From Reyranella sp. (GTDB lineage: Bacteria > Pseudomonadota > Alphaproteobacteria > Reyranellales > Reyranellaceae), in the NCBI GenBank assembly GCA_021732965.1, contig JAKFVZ010000015.1:1-6733 (forward strand): a stretch of 6,733 nt of DNA, read 5' to 3'. Position numbers and translations under genes: made by a program. This document shows, one piece after another, positions 1 through 6,436 of this stretch; within the stretch, counting starts at the first letter, position 1; the number at the start of each line of letters is the position of its first letter. The notes under the pieces are model-generated. The model worked only from the letters and a program-made list of their open reading frames with translations. It ran no database searches and was not told the origin of the DNA.

Positions 1-228
1 AATCAGCGCCGGCATTCGGCTAGCGAAGAATGCGGCAATCCAGGCGGCGAGCAGGAGTGGATTGGCGAACCAGCTCGCCTGGCCGCTGAGCGCGCCGAAC
101 AGCAGGATGCTCCAGCCCGGCCAGTCCGAGCAGATGCCGGAGACGCAGAACGCGTCCTGAGTCAGGCTCGCGGCAAAGAGGATCACGCTCAACACCAGCG
201 CGACGCGCGTGATCCGGCTGGTGGTCAT
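1..228 (-). CDS. Hypothetical small membrane protein, N-terminal 76 residues (3' end outside window)
   Basis: This open frame on the minus strand begins with ATG at 228-226 and is still open at the window edge, so only the first 76 residues are visible. The start is supported by an AGGAG six bases upstream. The product looks like an inner-membrane protein. A hydrophobic segment at about residues 8-22 (VALVLSVILFAASL) is followed by a short loop with two cysteines (C28 and C33, in DAFCVSGIC) and tryptophans. A second hydrophobic segment lies at about residues 53-70 (WFANPLLLAAWIAAFFA). The loop cysteines could form a periplasmic disulfide, which is inference. I do not recognise the family with certainty; similar short proteins with an 'aFC..G.C.gW' loop and 'WxANPLL' are usually annotated as hypothetical. 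It is codirectional with the Rieske gene but separated from it by an inverted repeat, so it may be a separate transcript. Confidence 0.7.
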   Translation of the reverse strand, partial: MTTSRITRVALVLSVILFAASLTQDAFCVSGICSDWPGWSILLFGALSGQASWFANPLLLAAWIAAFFASRMPALI

Positions 229-236
229 TTCAAGCT

Positions 237-260
237 CCTCTTCCCCGATTGGGGGAGAGG
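237..260 (-). promoter_or_regulatory. Hairpin overlapping the ribosome binding site of the small membrane protein gene
   Basis: On the minus strand CCTCTCCCC pairs with GGGGAAGAGG around an AATC loop. This gives about ten pairs including one G-T wobble. The 3' arm includes the start of the Shine-Dalgarno stretch GAGGAG (240-235) that precedes the ATG at 228. If it forms in mRNA it could partly occlude the ribosome binding site. The pairing is visible in the sequence; the regulatory effect is inference. Confidence 0.3.
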
Positions 261-307
261 TTGGGTGAGGGGGTGACGCACGAGCCTGCGATGCCCCCTC
301 ACCTAGC

Positions 308-329
308 CTCTCCCCCTAGCGGGGGAGAG
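308..329 (-). terminator. Possible transcription terminator hairpin after the Rieske oxygenase gene
   Basis: A 9 bp GC-rich stem with a 4-base loop lies about 20 bases beyond the TGA (351-349) of the Rieske gene, in the right place to end its transcript. There is no T tract after the stem, so it is not a classical intrinsic terminator. It is also part of the larger palindromic repeat, and may instead act as an mRNA 3' end stabiliser. Confidence 0.3.
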
Positions 330-348
330 AAATATGAAACGGAGAAGC

Positions 349-1506
349 TCAAGCCGCCACGCCCAGTGCGCCGCGAATCGAGTTGTGGAAGTGGACGAGC
401 GATGGCTCGTTGCGGCCGTAGATCACCTCTTCCGTCGCGCCGGACTCGAAGCCGATCTGCATGCGCTCGCCCAGCGGGAAGTCCTCGTCCAGCACGGTGC
501 GGATCGCGATGTCGCGGTTCTTGGCCCAGTACGCGTCGGGCCGGTCGCTGGCGGCCGGCCGATAGAGCGTGAATTCGATGTCGCAGCGGCCGGGATCGTC
601 GCGGCCGGGAAAGGCCCGCCAGATCTCGATGTGGTCGACCTGCCAGATGACGATGGTGTTGGGGAACAGCTGGTAGATCGCGATGATGTGCGGGCGCAGG
701 TTGCGCTGGTCGTCGGGCAGTGCGCGCAGCGCCTCGATCGAGGTGCGCGGCACGCACATGCGGCCGTGGCGTCCCGCGCTGTCGAAGGTGCCGCAATTGC
801 CGATGAAGTACGGCGCGATGGTTTTCCGGTGGAGATGCGGGATGTGATAGCCCTCGAGGAACGTGTCGACGGCGAACTTCCAGTTGATGCGCGGCGTGAT
901 GCGGTCGACCGAATAGAGCGGATAGGTCTCCGGCTGCAGGGCGGCGAAATCGGGAACGAACGATCCCAGCACCGCATCGACGTCGATCTCGGCCGGCTCC
1001 CCCTCCCGCAGCGGCGTCGCGCGCACGAAGATCATGCCGTGCTTCTCGCCGGCCGGCAGCCGCACCAGCCCATGCGCGCCGATATCGAGGCCGGCGAAGC
1101 CAGCCTTGTCGGTGACCCCAAGCAACCTGCCCTGCGCATCGTAGGTCCAGGCGTGATAGGGGCAGACGAAGGCCCGGGCGTTGCCGCAGCCCTCCGCCAC
1201 CGGCGCGCCGCGATGGCGGCAGACATTGGCGAAAGCGCGCACCGTGCCGTCGGGTCCGCGCACCAGCAGCACCGGCATGCCGGCCACGTCCTCGGTGAGG
1301 TAGTCGCCGGCCTTGGGTAGGCGCGACGAGAGCCCCATGAACAGCGGCTGGCTGCGAAACAGCGCGTCGCGTTCGCGCGCGGCGCGCTCGCGGTCTGAAT
1401 AGGCGTCGACGCGGTTGTGAAACATCGCGTCGGCGAGATCGGTGGTGCGGCCGTCGATATGGCCGAGCAGCCGCCTCCCGACGGCCAGTTGTTCGTTCCG
1501 GTCCAT
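349..1506 (-). CDS. Rieske non-haem iron oxygenase, alpha (catalytic) subunit
   Basis: The 385-residue product has the two-domain layout of ring-hydroxylating oxygenase large subunits. An N-terminal Rieske [2Fe-2S] domain carries C96-x-H98 (NVCRHRG) and C115-x2-H118 (CPYHAW). A C-terminal catalytic domain follows, with mononuclear iron ligands H221 and H226 in FLEGYHIPHLH. The third ligand is probably D342 in LDEDFPLGERMQ. E218 sits where naphthalene dioxygenase has the bridging Asp. Such proteins use electrons from a ferredoxin/reductase to activate O2 for hydroxylation, dihydroxylation or demethylation of a cytoplasmic substrate. The substrate cannot be read from the sequence. No reductase, ferredoxin or beta subunit gene lies in the window, so partners must be elsewhere. 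The ATG lies 10 bp after the gluQ stop with no convincing Shine-Dalgarno sequence, which suggests coupled reinitiation. The N-terminal part 'TTDLADAMFHNRVDAY' fits relatives I recall, which supports this start. Confidence 0.92.
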   Translation of the reverse strand: MDRNEQLAVGRRLLGHIDGRTTDLADAMFHNRVDAYSDRERAARERDALFRSQPLFMGLSSRLPKAGDYLTEDVAGMPVLLVRGPDGTVRAFANVCRHRGAPVAEGCGNARAFVCPYHAWTYDAQGRLLGVTDKAGFAGLDIGAHGLVRLPAGEKHGMIFVRATPLREGEPAEIDVDAVLGSFVPDFAALQPETYPLYSVDRITPRINWKFAVDTFLEGYHIPHLHRKTIAPYFIGNCGTFDSAGRHGRMCVPRTSIEALRALPDDQRNLRPHIIAIYQLFPNTIVIWQVDHIEIWRAFPGRDDPGRCDIEFTLYRPAASDRPDAYWAKNRDIAIRTVLDEDFPLGERMQIGFESGATEEVIYGRNEPSLVHFHNSIRGALGVAA

Positions 1507-1516
1507 GCCGGCGATG

Positions 1517-2380
1517 TTATGCCTTCGCCGGCAGCGCGCAACTCCAACCGTCGATCATCTCGAACACCTCGTCGGGAGTCCTGCCGCTCTCGCGCAAACT
1601 CCGGATGGTGAGGTCGCGGTCGCGCTTGGCGAAGCGCCGGCCGCTCGCATCGGTGAGCAGCGGGTGATGCGCATATTGCGGCGCAGCGTAGCCCAGCAGC
1701 TTCTGCAACAGTGCGTGGACATGCGTCGACGGCAGCAGGTCGATGCCGCGCGTCACCAGCGTCACGTCCTGCAAATGGTCGTCCACCGTGACCGAGAGGT
1801 GGTAGCTGGTCGGCGTGTCCTTGCGGGCGATCACGAAGTCGCCCATCAGCAGCGGCTGGCCGTCGATGCGGCCCAGACCCTCGTCGAAGAAGGAATAAGG
1901 TCCGGCCTGCTCCGCCGCCCGCTCCGCATGAAAGCGCATGCAATGCTCGATGCCGGCCGACAGGCGGCGCCGGCGCTCCTCACCCGAAAGATGCCGGCAG
2001 GTGCCGGGATAGAGCGGCCCGTCCGGCCCCATCGCCACCGGATGCGGCGCACTGGCCGAGGCGGCGATGTCGGCGCGCGTGCAGAAGCACGGATAGACCA
2101 GCCCGCGCGCGTCGAGCTGGTCCAGCACGCGGCCGTAGTCCGCGAAATGATCGGACTGGCGGCGCACCTCGCCGTCCCAGGCGAGACCCAGCCACTGCAG
2201 ATCGGCCAGCATGGCGGTCTCGTACTCGCGGCGGCAGCGGCGGATGTCGATATCCTCGATCCGGACGAGGAACGTGCCGCCTTCCTCGCGCGCGCGTCGC
2301 CAGGCGATGCGAGCCGAATAGGCGCTGCCGAGATGGAGTTCGCCTGTCGGGCTGGGGGCAAACCGCGTGACGAGCGTCAT
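1517..2380 (-). CDS. gluQ: Glutamyl-queuosine tRNA(Asp) synthetase
   Basis: The 287-residue product is a truncated class I glutamyl-tRNA synthetase paralogue (YadB/GluQRS). This family activates glutamate without needing tRNA and attaches it to the queuosine at the wobble position of tRNA(Asp). The nucleotide-binding start RFAPSPTGELHLGSA (residues 6-20) holds the HIGH-type motif as HLGS. RIEDID follows at 40-45. C98, C100, Y124 and C128 match the C-x-C...Y-x3-C zinc site of the E. coli enzyme. RGIDLL is at 211-216, and the KMSKS-type loop appears as KRDRD at 252-256. The protein ends soon afterwards, without the anticodon-binding domain of GluRS, as expected for this family (about 290-310 residues). 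It is the first gene of a two-gene minus-strand unit with the Rieske oxygenase and is divergent from the DNA glycosylase operon. The host should make or salvage queuosine, with tgt/queA elsewhere (inference). Confidence 0.95.
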   Translation of the reverse strand: MTLVTRFAPSPTGELHLGSAYSARIAWRRAREEGGTFLVRIEDIDIRRCRREYETAMLADLQWLGLAWDGEVRRQSDHFADYGRVLDQLDARGLVYPCFCTRADIAASASAPHPVAMGPDGPLYPGTCRHLSGEERRRRLSAGIEHCMRFHAERAAEQAGPYSFFDEGLGRIDGQPLLMGDFVIARKDTPTSYHLSVTVDDHLQDVTLVTRGIDLLPSTHVHALLQKLLGYAAPQYAHHPLLTDASGRRFAKRDRDLTIRSLRESGRTPDEVFEMIDGWSCALPAKA

Positions 2381-2426
2381 GATCCGACGTTACAGCGCCC
2401 CCTCGCCGCGTGCTATGGCGGGAGAC
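2381..2426. promoter_or_regulatory. Divergent intergenic region between gluQ and the DNA glycosylase operon
   Basis: Only 46 bp separate the two divergent start codons, so both transcripts must start here or inside the opposite gene. A weak plus-strand candidate is GTTACA (2389-2394) with a 16-base spacer to TGCTAT (2411-2416). It would start transcription only a few bases before the ATG at 2427. No good hexamers were seen for the minus direction, and there is no clear operator palindrome. This promoter placement is low-certainty inference. Confidence 0.3.
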
Positions 2427-3092
2427 ATGGCGAAAGCGACATCCCCGGTCGTCCTCGACAAGAAGACTCTCAAAAAGGCGCTCGCCGCGTTGGCGGATGC
2501 CGATCCCGACATCGCGCGCGCGCTGGCGGAAGCGGGTCATCCCGAGCTGCGCGAGATGCCGACCGGCTTTGGCGGGTTGATGCGCTCGATCGTCGGCCAG
2601 CAGGTCTCGGTCCATGCCGCGCGCAGCATCTGGCTGCGGCTGGAAGCGGCCGTGCCGTCGATGGAGCCGGCGGACTTCCTGGCGATGAGCGACGAGCAGC
2701 TGCGTGCCGTCGGCCTCTCCGGCGCCAAGATGAAATACGGCCGCAGCCTGGCCACCGACATCGTCGAGGACCGCATCGCCTTCGACCGGCTGCACGAACT
2801 CGACGATTCCGCTGCCATCGCCATGCTGACACAGGCCAAGGGGATCGGTCCCTGGACGGCCGAGATCTACCTGATGTTCGCGCACGGGCGGCCCGACATC
2901 ATGCCGGGGCTCGATCTCGGGCTGGTCGTGGCCGCGCAGCACCTCAAGAAATTGCGTACCCGCCCCGACGCAAAGCGGCTTCTCAAAATCGCCGAGGCAT
3001 GGCGGCCCTGGCGCAGCGCGGCGGCCCTCGTGCTCTGGCACTATCGCCGCAACATGCCGGACTGGTCGGCGAAGGAGAAGAAAGCCAAATGA
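2427..3092 (+). CDS. DNA-3-methyladenine glycosylase II family protein (short AlkA type)
   Basis: The 221-residue product belongs to the HhH-GPD superfamily of base-excision repair glycosylases, which remove alkylated bases such as 3-methyladenine from DNA. Conserved parts are IVGQQVS (55-61), the helix-hairpin-helix KGIGPWTAEIYLM (138-150) and the Gly/Pro-Asp loop MPGLDLGL (159-166). In that loop D163 is the expected catalytic aspartate. A C-terminal AWRPWRSAAALVLWH (191-205) is typical of this family. It lacks the N-terminal AlkA_N domain of the 282-residue E. coli AlkA and so belongs to the short class found in many bacteria and in yeast MAG1. I chose ATG 2427 because GGGAG lies just before it, though with a tight 2-base spacing. 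ATG 2415 is an alternative adding MAGD. The longer upstream extension would run into gluQ and is unlikely. The gene opens a three-gene operon and its TGA overlaps the next ATG. Confidence 0.9.
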   Translation: MAKATSPVVLDKKTLKKALAALADADPDIARALAEAGHPELREMPTGFGGLMRSIVGQQVSVHAARSIWLRLEAAVPSMEPADFLAMSDEQLRAVGLSGAKMKYGRSLATDIVEDRIAFDRLHELDDSAAIAMLTQAKGIGPWTAEIYLMFAHGRPDIMPGLDLGLVVAAQHLKKLRTRPDAKRLLKIAEAWRPWRSAAALVLWHYRRNMPDWSAKEKKAK

Positions 3093-3760
3093 CCAAGAAG
3101 CTCGACGGCCCCAGTCACGGCCCGCACGCCGGCGGCAAGCCCGGCCATCTCGTGATCCTGCTGCACGGCTACGGCGCCGACGGCAACGACCTGATCGGCC
3201 TCGCGCCCGTGCTGGCGCCTTTGATGCCCGACGCGGTGTTCCACGCGCCCAACGCGCCCTATCCGTGCGACGGCAATCCGATGGGCTTCCAGTGGTTCGG
3301 TATCTCGCGCCTCGATCCCGAGGTGGCGGCGGCGGGCGTGCGCTCGGCCGCGCCTTTCGCCGAACAGTTCCTCGACGACACGATGGCGAAGTACGGACTC
3401 GACGAGAGCAAGACGGTGCTGATCGGGTTCAGCCAGGGCACGATGATGTCGCTGCATGTCGGCCTTCGCCGCGCCACGCCGCTCGCCGGCATCGTCGGCT
3501 TCTCCGGCATGCTGGCCGCGCCGCAGGCGCTCAAGGACGAGATCAGGTCGAAGCCGCCGGTGCTGCTGGTCCATGGCGACAGCGACGAGATGCTGCCGGC
3601 CGTGCTGACGCAGCGCGCGGCGCAGACGCTGCAGGAGAACGGCGTGCCAGTCGGCGTGCACATCGCTCCGGGCATCGGCCACGGGATCGACCAGACCGGC
3701 CTGTCGCATTGTGCCCGGTTCGTGCTCGACGCCTTCAAGCTGCCGGTGCCGAAGCCATGA
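3089..3760 (+). CDS. Alpha/beta hydrolase, phospholipase/carboxylesterase family
   Basis: The 223-residue cytoplasmic protein (no signal peptide seen) is a compact alpha/beta hydrolase of the Abhydrolase_2 carboxylesterase/lysophospholipase group (YpfH, bacterial carboxylesterase II). The oxyanion-loop motif LLHGYGADG is at 24-32. The nucleophile elbow GFSQG is at 113-117 with S115. The acid is probably D166 in HGDSDEMLP and the base H198 in GIGHGID. FQWF (67-70) is also typical of the group. Likely substrates are short-chain acyl or thioester-like esters, but the sequence does not say which. Its ATG (3089-3091) overlaps the glycosylase TGA as ATGA. An AGGAG at 3073-3077, 11 bases upstream, supports this start. 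The length matches the family (about 200-230 residues). Confidence 0.93.
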   Translation: MTKKLDGPSHGPHAGGKPGHLVILLHGYGADGNDLIGLAPVLAPLMPDAVFHAPNAPYPCDGNPMGFQWFGISRLDPEVAAAGVRSAAPFAEQFLDDTMAKYGLDESKTVLIGFSQGTMMSLHVGLRRATPLAGIVGFSGMLAAPQALKDEIRSKPPVLLVHGDSDEMLPAVLTQRAAQTLQENGVPVGVHIAPGIGHGIDQTGLSHCARFVLDAFKLPVPKP

Positions 3761-4977
3761 AGGAAGGTGTCTGCCGGCCGGGCTTCGAGCGTGTCGCCGA
3801 AGCCTTTGAAAAGAATTTCAAGGACAAGGGCGAGATCGGCGCCTCGGTCTGCCTGACGGTGGGCGGCGAGACAGTGGTCGACCTGTGGGGCGGCACCGCC
3901 GATCCGAAGACGAAGGCGCCGTGGACGCGCGACACGGCGAGCATCGTCTTCTCCTGTACCAAGGGCGCGACGGCCTTGTGCGCGCATGTACTGGCCAGCC
4001 GCGGCGAACTCGATCTCGACGCGCCGGTCGCCGAGCTGTGGCCGGAATTCGCCCAACACGGCAAGGAGCGCGTGACGACGCGCATGATGCTCGATCATTC
4101 CTCGGCCGTGCCCGCCGTGCGCGCGCCGGTGAAGGACGACGGACCCTACGACTGGGCCTACATGACCCAGCGGCTCGCCGACGAGGTCCCGTTCTGGGAG
4201 CCGGGCACGCGCAACGGCTATCACGGCTTCACCTTCGGCTGGACGGTGGGCGAGATGGTGCGGCGCGCGAGCGGCAAGTCGCTGGGCGCCTTCTTCAGAG
4301 AGGAGATCGCGGGCCCGCTGGGCCTCGATTTCTGGATCGGCCTGCCCGAGGCAATCGAGCCGCGCGTCGCGCCGATCGTGCCGCACGTCTACAAGGCAGC
4401 CGACGCGGTGACGCCCTTCATGCGCGATCTCGCGACCAACAAGGAATCGATCGCCGCGCTGTTCTATTTCAACAACGGTGCCTGGCGTTCCGGCGGGGCC
4501 AACAGCCGCGCGGGGCATGCCGCCGAGATCGGCGCGGCCAACGGCATCACCAACGCGCGCGGCCTCGCCGGCATGTATGCGCCGCTGGCGAATGGCGGAG
4601 GCGACCTGGTCGACGCCACGACGCTCGCCCGCATGGGCGAGGTCTCGATGGCGACGCACGACGACGCCACCCTGCGCATCCCGACGCGCTTTGCGCTGGG
4701 TTTCATGAAGTCGATGGACAACCGCGAGCGCAGCCTGGCCGCCAGGCTGTGGGGCGAGGATTGCGACAGCGTGATCATGAGCAGCGCGGCCTTCGGCCAT
4801 GTCGGCGCCGGCGGCTCGCTGGGTTTCGCCGATCCGGTCGCCGGGATGTCGTTCGGCTACACGATGAACCGCATGGGCCCGGGCCTGCTGATGAACGAGC
4901 GCGGCCAGTCGCTGGTCGACGCGGCGTATCTCAGCCTCGGCTACCGCAACAAGGACGGCGGCGTGTGGGTGAAGTGA
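3757..4977 (+). CDS. Beta-lactamase-fold serine hydrolase (EstB/class C-like esterase family)
   Basis: The 406-residue protein belongs to the penicillin-binding-protein/class C beta-lactamase superfamily, the branch usually annotated 'beta-lactamase family protein' or EstB-like esterase. The SxxK motif is SCTK at 66-69, with S66 the nucleophile and K69 the general base. The second motif is Y155-H156 in NGYHGFTFGW. The third, KTG-equivalent motif is HVGAGGS at 348-354. VVDLWGG (40-46) and LDLDAPVAELWPEF (85-98) are family hallmarks. The histidine and HxG versions of motifs two and three favour an esterase over a true antibiotic-hydrolysing enzyme; this is inference. No signal peptide is visible, so it is probably cytoplasmic, unlike periplasmic AmpC. 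Its ATG (3757-3759) overlaps the preceding TGA, and there is no strong Shine-Dalgarno sequence, which suggests translational coupling. It is the last gene of the operon. Confidence 0.92.
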   Translation: MKEGVCRPGFERVAEAFEKNFKDKGEIGASVCLTVGGETVVDLWGGTADPKTKAPWTRDTASIVFSCTKGATALCAHVLASRGELDLDAPVAELWPEFAQHGKERVTTRMMLDHSSAVPAVRAPVKDDGPYDWAYMTQRLADEVPFWEPGTRNGYHGFTFGWTVGEMVRRASGKSLGAFFREEIAGPLGLDFWIGLPEAIEPRVAPIVPHVYKAADAVTPFMRDLATNKESIAALFYFNNGAWRSGGANSRAGHAAEIGAANGITNARGLAGMYAPLANGGGDLVDATTLARMGEVSMATHDDATLRIPTRFALGFMKSMDNRERSLAARLWGEDCDSVIMSSAAFGHVGAGGSLGFADPVAGMSFGYTMNRMGPGLLMNERGQSLVDAAYLSLGYRNKDGGVWVK

Positions 4978-5002
4978 CGGCTCCGTCTCTTGCAGGAAAC
5001 AA

Positions 5003-5108
5003 CCTCACCCTGAGGAGCGGCCGCAGGCCGCGTCTCGAAGGGTGGGAACTCGCACCCCGTCCGTTGCCCATCCTTCGAGACGGCGCTTCGCGCCTCCTCA
5101 GGATGAGG
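5003..5108. repeat. Large extragenic palindromic repeat (compound stem-loop)
   Basis: The left arm (5003-5046) and right arm (5067-5108) are inverted copies around a 20-base centre. Each arm has two 15-base conserved blocks, CCTCAYCCTGAGGAG and GTCTCGAAGGRTGGG, that differ by one transition between arms. Between the blocks is a non-homologous mini-hairpin: GCGGCC-GCA-GGCCGC (5017-5031) on the left and GGCGC-TTC-GCGCC (5082-5094) on the right. The outer blocks also fold on themselves (CCTCA...TGAGG). I recall near-identical 'CCTCATCCTGAGGAG...TCTCGAAGGATG' palindromes as abundant intergenic repeats in Bradyrhizobium and related alphaproteobacteria. It sits between the hydrolase operon and the transporter gene and could act as a terminator for the former. 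There is no T tract. Confidence 0.85.
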
Positions 5109-5131
5109 ATGATCGGGAGCCGTCGCCCGGC

Positions 5132-6436
5132 ATGATCCCCGTCTTCCGCCCGCTGAAGGATCCCGCCGTCGCCACGATCTGGTCGGGCCTCGCCGCCTCC
5201 ACCATCGGCGAGGACCTGTTCCGCGTGGCCGTGGTGTGGATCGCGGCCGAGCAGATCGGCAATGCGGCGGGTTACGTCAACGCCACGCAATATGGTGCGA
5301 TGCTGGTGGTCGGCCTGCTGGGCGCCTCGGCCTTCGACCGCTGGCGCGCCGACCGCGCCATGATCGGCTCCAAGTATGCGAGCGCGGTGCTGGCCATCCT
5401 GCCGGTGCTCGGCTTCTACATCTGGGGCATCTCGATCCCGCTGCTCATCGTCTCGGTGATGGGCCTCGCGGCGATGCGCATGGTGTTCACGCCGGCGCTG
5501 CAGTCGGCGGTGCCCGTGCTGGTGACGAACCGCGACGCCATGCAGGCGATCAACGGCCTGTTCGACGCGACGTGGCGGCTCGCCCGCCTGATCGGGCCGA
5601 TGATGGCGGCGGTGCTGAACACGCTGCTGCCGGTGATCCACTTCCTGTCGATCACGGCGGTGGGCTTCGTGCTGTCGGCGGTGGCGGTCTGGGCCGTGCG
5701 CGACCGCCTGTACGACCCGGCCTACAAGCCACGACCGGGACGCGGCGGCTGGCGCGGCGCCTGGGACGCCCTGCTCGACGGCGCGCGGCTGATGCTGCGC
5801 GAGCCGCGAATGGGCGCGCTGCTGATGATCAACGCCTTCGCCAACGGCCCGTGGAGTGTCGCGCTGCAGCTCTGCATCGCGCTGATGGTGGTGGAGCACG
5901 ATCCGCATCTGTTCGGCCTGCACGGGCTCGCCTCGCTCGGCATGATCGTCGGCGCCTGCGGCGTGGGCGACGTGGCCGGCAACCTGGTGGCCGGCAGCGT
6001 CCGTTTCCGCCGCCCGCTCTCGACCATGTTCCTGGGTTACGTCGCCATGGGCACAGGCTTCGCGCTGATCGCGCTGTCGGCCTGGGGCCTCGACAATCCC
6101 TACAAGCTGCCGGCGATGATGCTGTCGGGCCTCGTCGCGGGCTTCGGCGGCCCCTTCTTCTTCATCCCGATGATCACCCGCATGCAGACCGTATTCCGCG
6201 GCGCCGAGATCGCCCGCGTCTTCCGGCTGCGACTGGCGGTCATGGCGGGCTCGATGCTGGTGTTCAACGTCGCGGCGACGCCGATGTTCGACCTGATCGG
6301 CCCGACCCATACCGAGTTTTGGTTCGGGCTGCTCCTGCTGGCGCTGGGCATCGCCGGCTGGCTCTATTTCTGGCGCGCCGAGAACCGCGAGGCCGCCGGC
6401 GCGGCCGCCTCAGCCCAGCAGCGGCACGTGCCGTGA
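5132..6436 (+). CDS. MFS transporter, EntS/MFS_3-like efflux family
   Basis: The 434-residue polytopic inner-membrane protein has many long hydrophobic helices, consistent with about 12 segments. An amphipathic N-terminus (MIPVFRPLKDPAVATIW) leads into helix 1, SGLAASTIGEDLFRVAVVW. A loop after helix 2 (DRWRADRAMIGSK, 69-81) resembles the MFS motif A region. RLARLIGPMMAA (149-160) resembles the conserved RxxGP helix 5 motif. A charged central loop (190-226) separates the two halves. The closest described families are EntS-type siderophore exporters and other MFS_3 drug/metabolite exporters. The substrate is unknown, and no siderophore genes are nearby. I chose ATG 5132, with GGGAG 12 bases upstream. 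The longer frame from 5042 would read through the palindromic repeat and is rejected. The 3' end overlaps the convergent acetyltransferase gene by 27 bp, and its last residues (EAAGAAASAQQRHVP) look like a non-conserved tail. Confidence 0.85.
   Translation: MIPVFRPLKDPAVATIWSGLAASTIGEDLFRVAVVWIAAEQIGNAAGYVNATQYGAMLVVGLLGASAFDRWRADRAMIGSKYASAVLAILPVLGFYIWGISIPLLIVSVMGLAAMRMVFTPALQSAVPVLVTNRDAMQAINGLFDATWRLARLIGPMMAAVLNTLLPVIHFLSITAVGFVLSAVAVWAVRDRLYDPAYKPRPGRGGWRGAWDALLDGARLMLREPRMGALLMINAFANGPWSVALQLCIALMVVEHDPHLFGLHGLASLGMIVGACGVGDVAGNLVAGSVRFRRPLSTMFLGYVAMGTGFALIALSAWGLDNPYKLPAMMLSGLVAGFGGPFFFIPMITRMQTVFRGAEIARVFRLRLAVMAGSMLVFNVAATPMFDLIGPTHTEFWFGLLLLALGIAGWLYFWRAENREAAGAAASAQQRHVP

Larger units (their letters stand above)
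237..329. repeat. Imperfect palindromic extragenic repeat with two terminal hairpins
   Basis: This element fills most of the gap between the Rieske gene and the small membrane protein gene. Arms 251-273 and 294-316 are inverted copies that match at 21 of 23 positions and flank a 20-base centre (274-293). Each end also forms its own hairpin: 237-260 (loop GATT) and 308-329 (9 bp stem, loop TAGC). The element can therefore fold either as one long stem or as two short hairpins, a layout typical of REP/BIME-like dispersed repeats. The 'GGGGGAGAGG' arm with 'GGTGAGGGGG' resembles dispersed palindromes that I recall from many alphaproteobacterial genomes. Dispersal in this genome cannot be shown from one copy. 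Confidence 0.75.

Noticed and set aside
334..1320. Long open frame on the plus strand opposite the Rieske oxygenase gene
   Set aside because: It is antisense to a gene with clear Rieske and iron-binding motifs. It is Arg/Ala/Asp-rich with no recognisable domain, the usual mirror frame in high-GC DNA.
1442..3088. Plus-strand open extension upstream of the carboxylesterase ATG, covering gluQ antisense and the glycosylase in another frame
   Set aside because: Family homology begins at the ATG at 3089, which has its own ribosome binding site. The upstream part is shadow translation of two real genes.
3259..4800. Long minus-strand frame opposite the two hydrolase genes
   Set aside because: It is a complement of convincing coding genes, with His/Arg/Ala-rich low-complexity translation and no domain signature.
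3757..4977. Antibiotic-resistance beta-lactamase
   Set aside because: It has the SxxK fold, but the second and third motifs (YH, HVG) fit EstB-like esterases and no export signal is seen. A resistance claim is not supported.
5003..5108. CRISPR-like or transposon-end interpretation of the palindrome
   Set aside because: There is only one inverted pair with no regularly spaced direct repeats or spacers, and no transposase or target-site duplication is visible.
5042..5131. N-terminal extension of the MFS transporter starting at ATG 5042
   Set aside because: The 30 extra residues are translated from the right half of the palindromic repeat and lack hydrophobic or family character. ATG 5132 gives the usual MFS_3 N-terminus.
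4931..6310. Long minus-strand frame opposite the MFS transporter gene
   Set aside because: It is extremely rich in His, Arg, Gln and Asp with no motif. This is what the complement of a membrane-protein gene in GC-rich DNA looks like.
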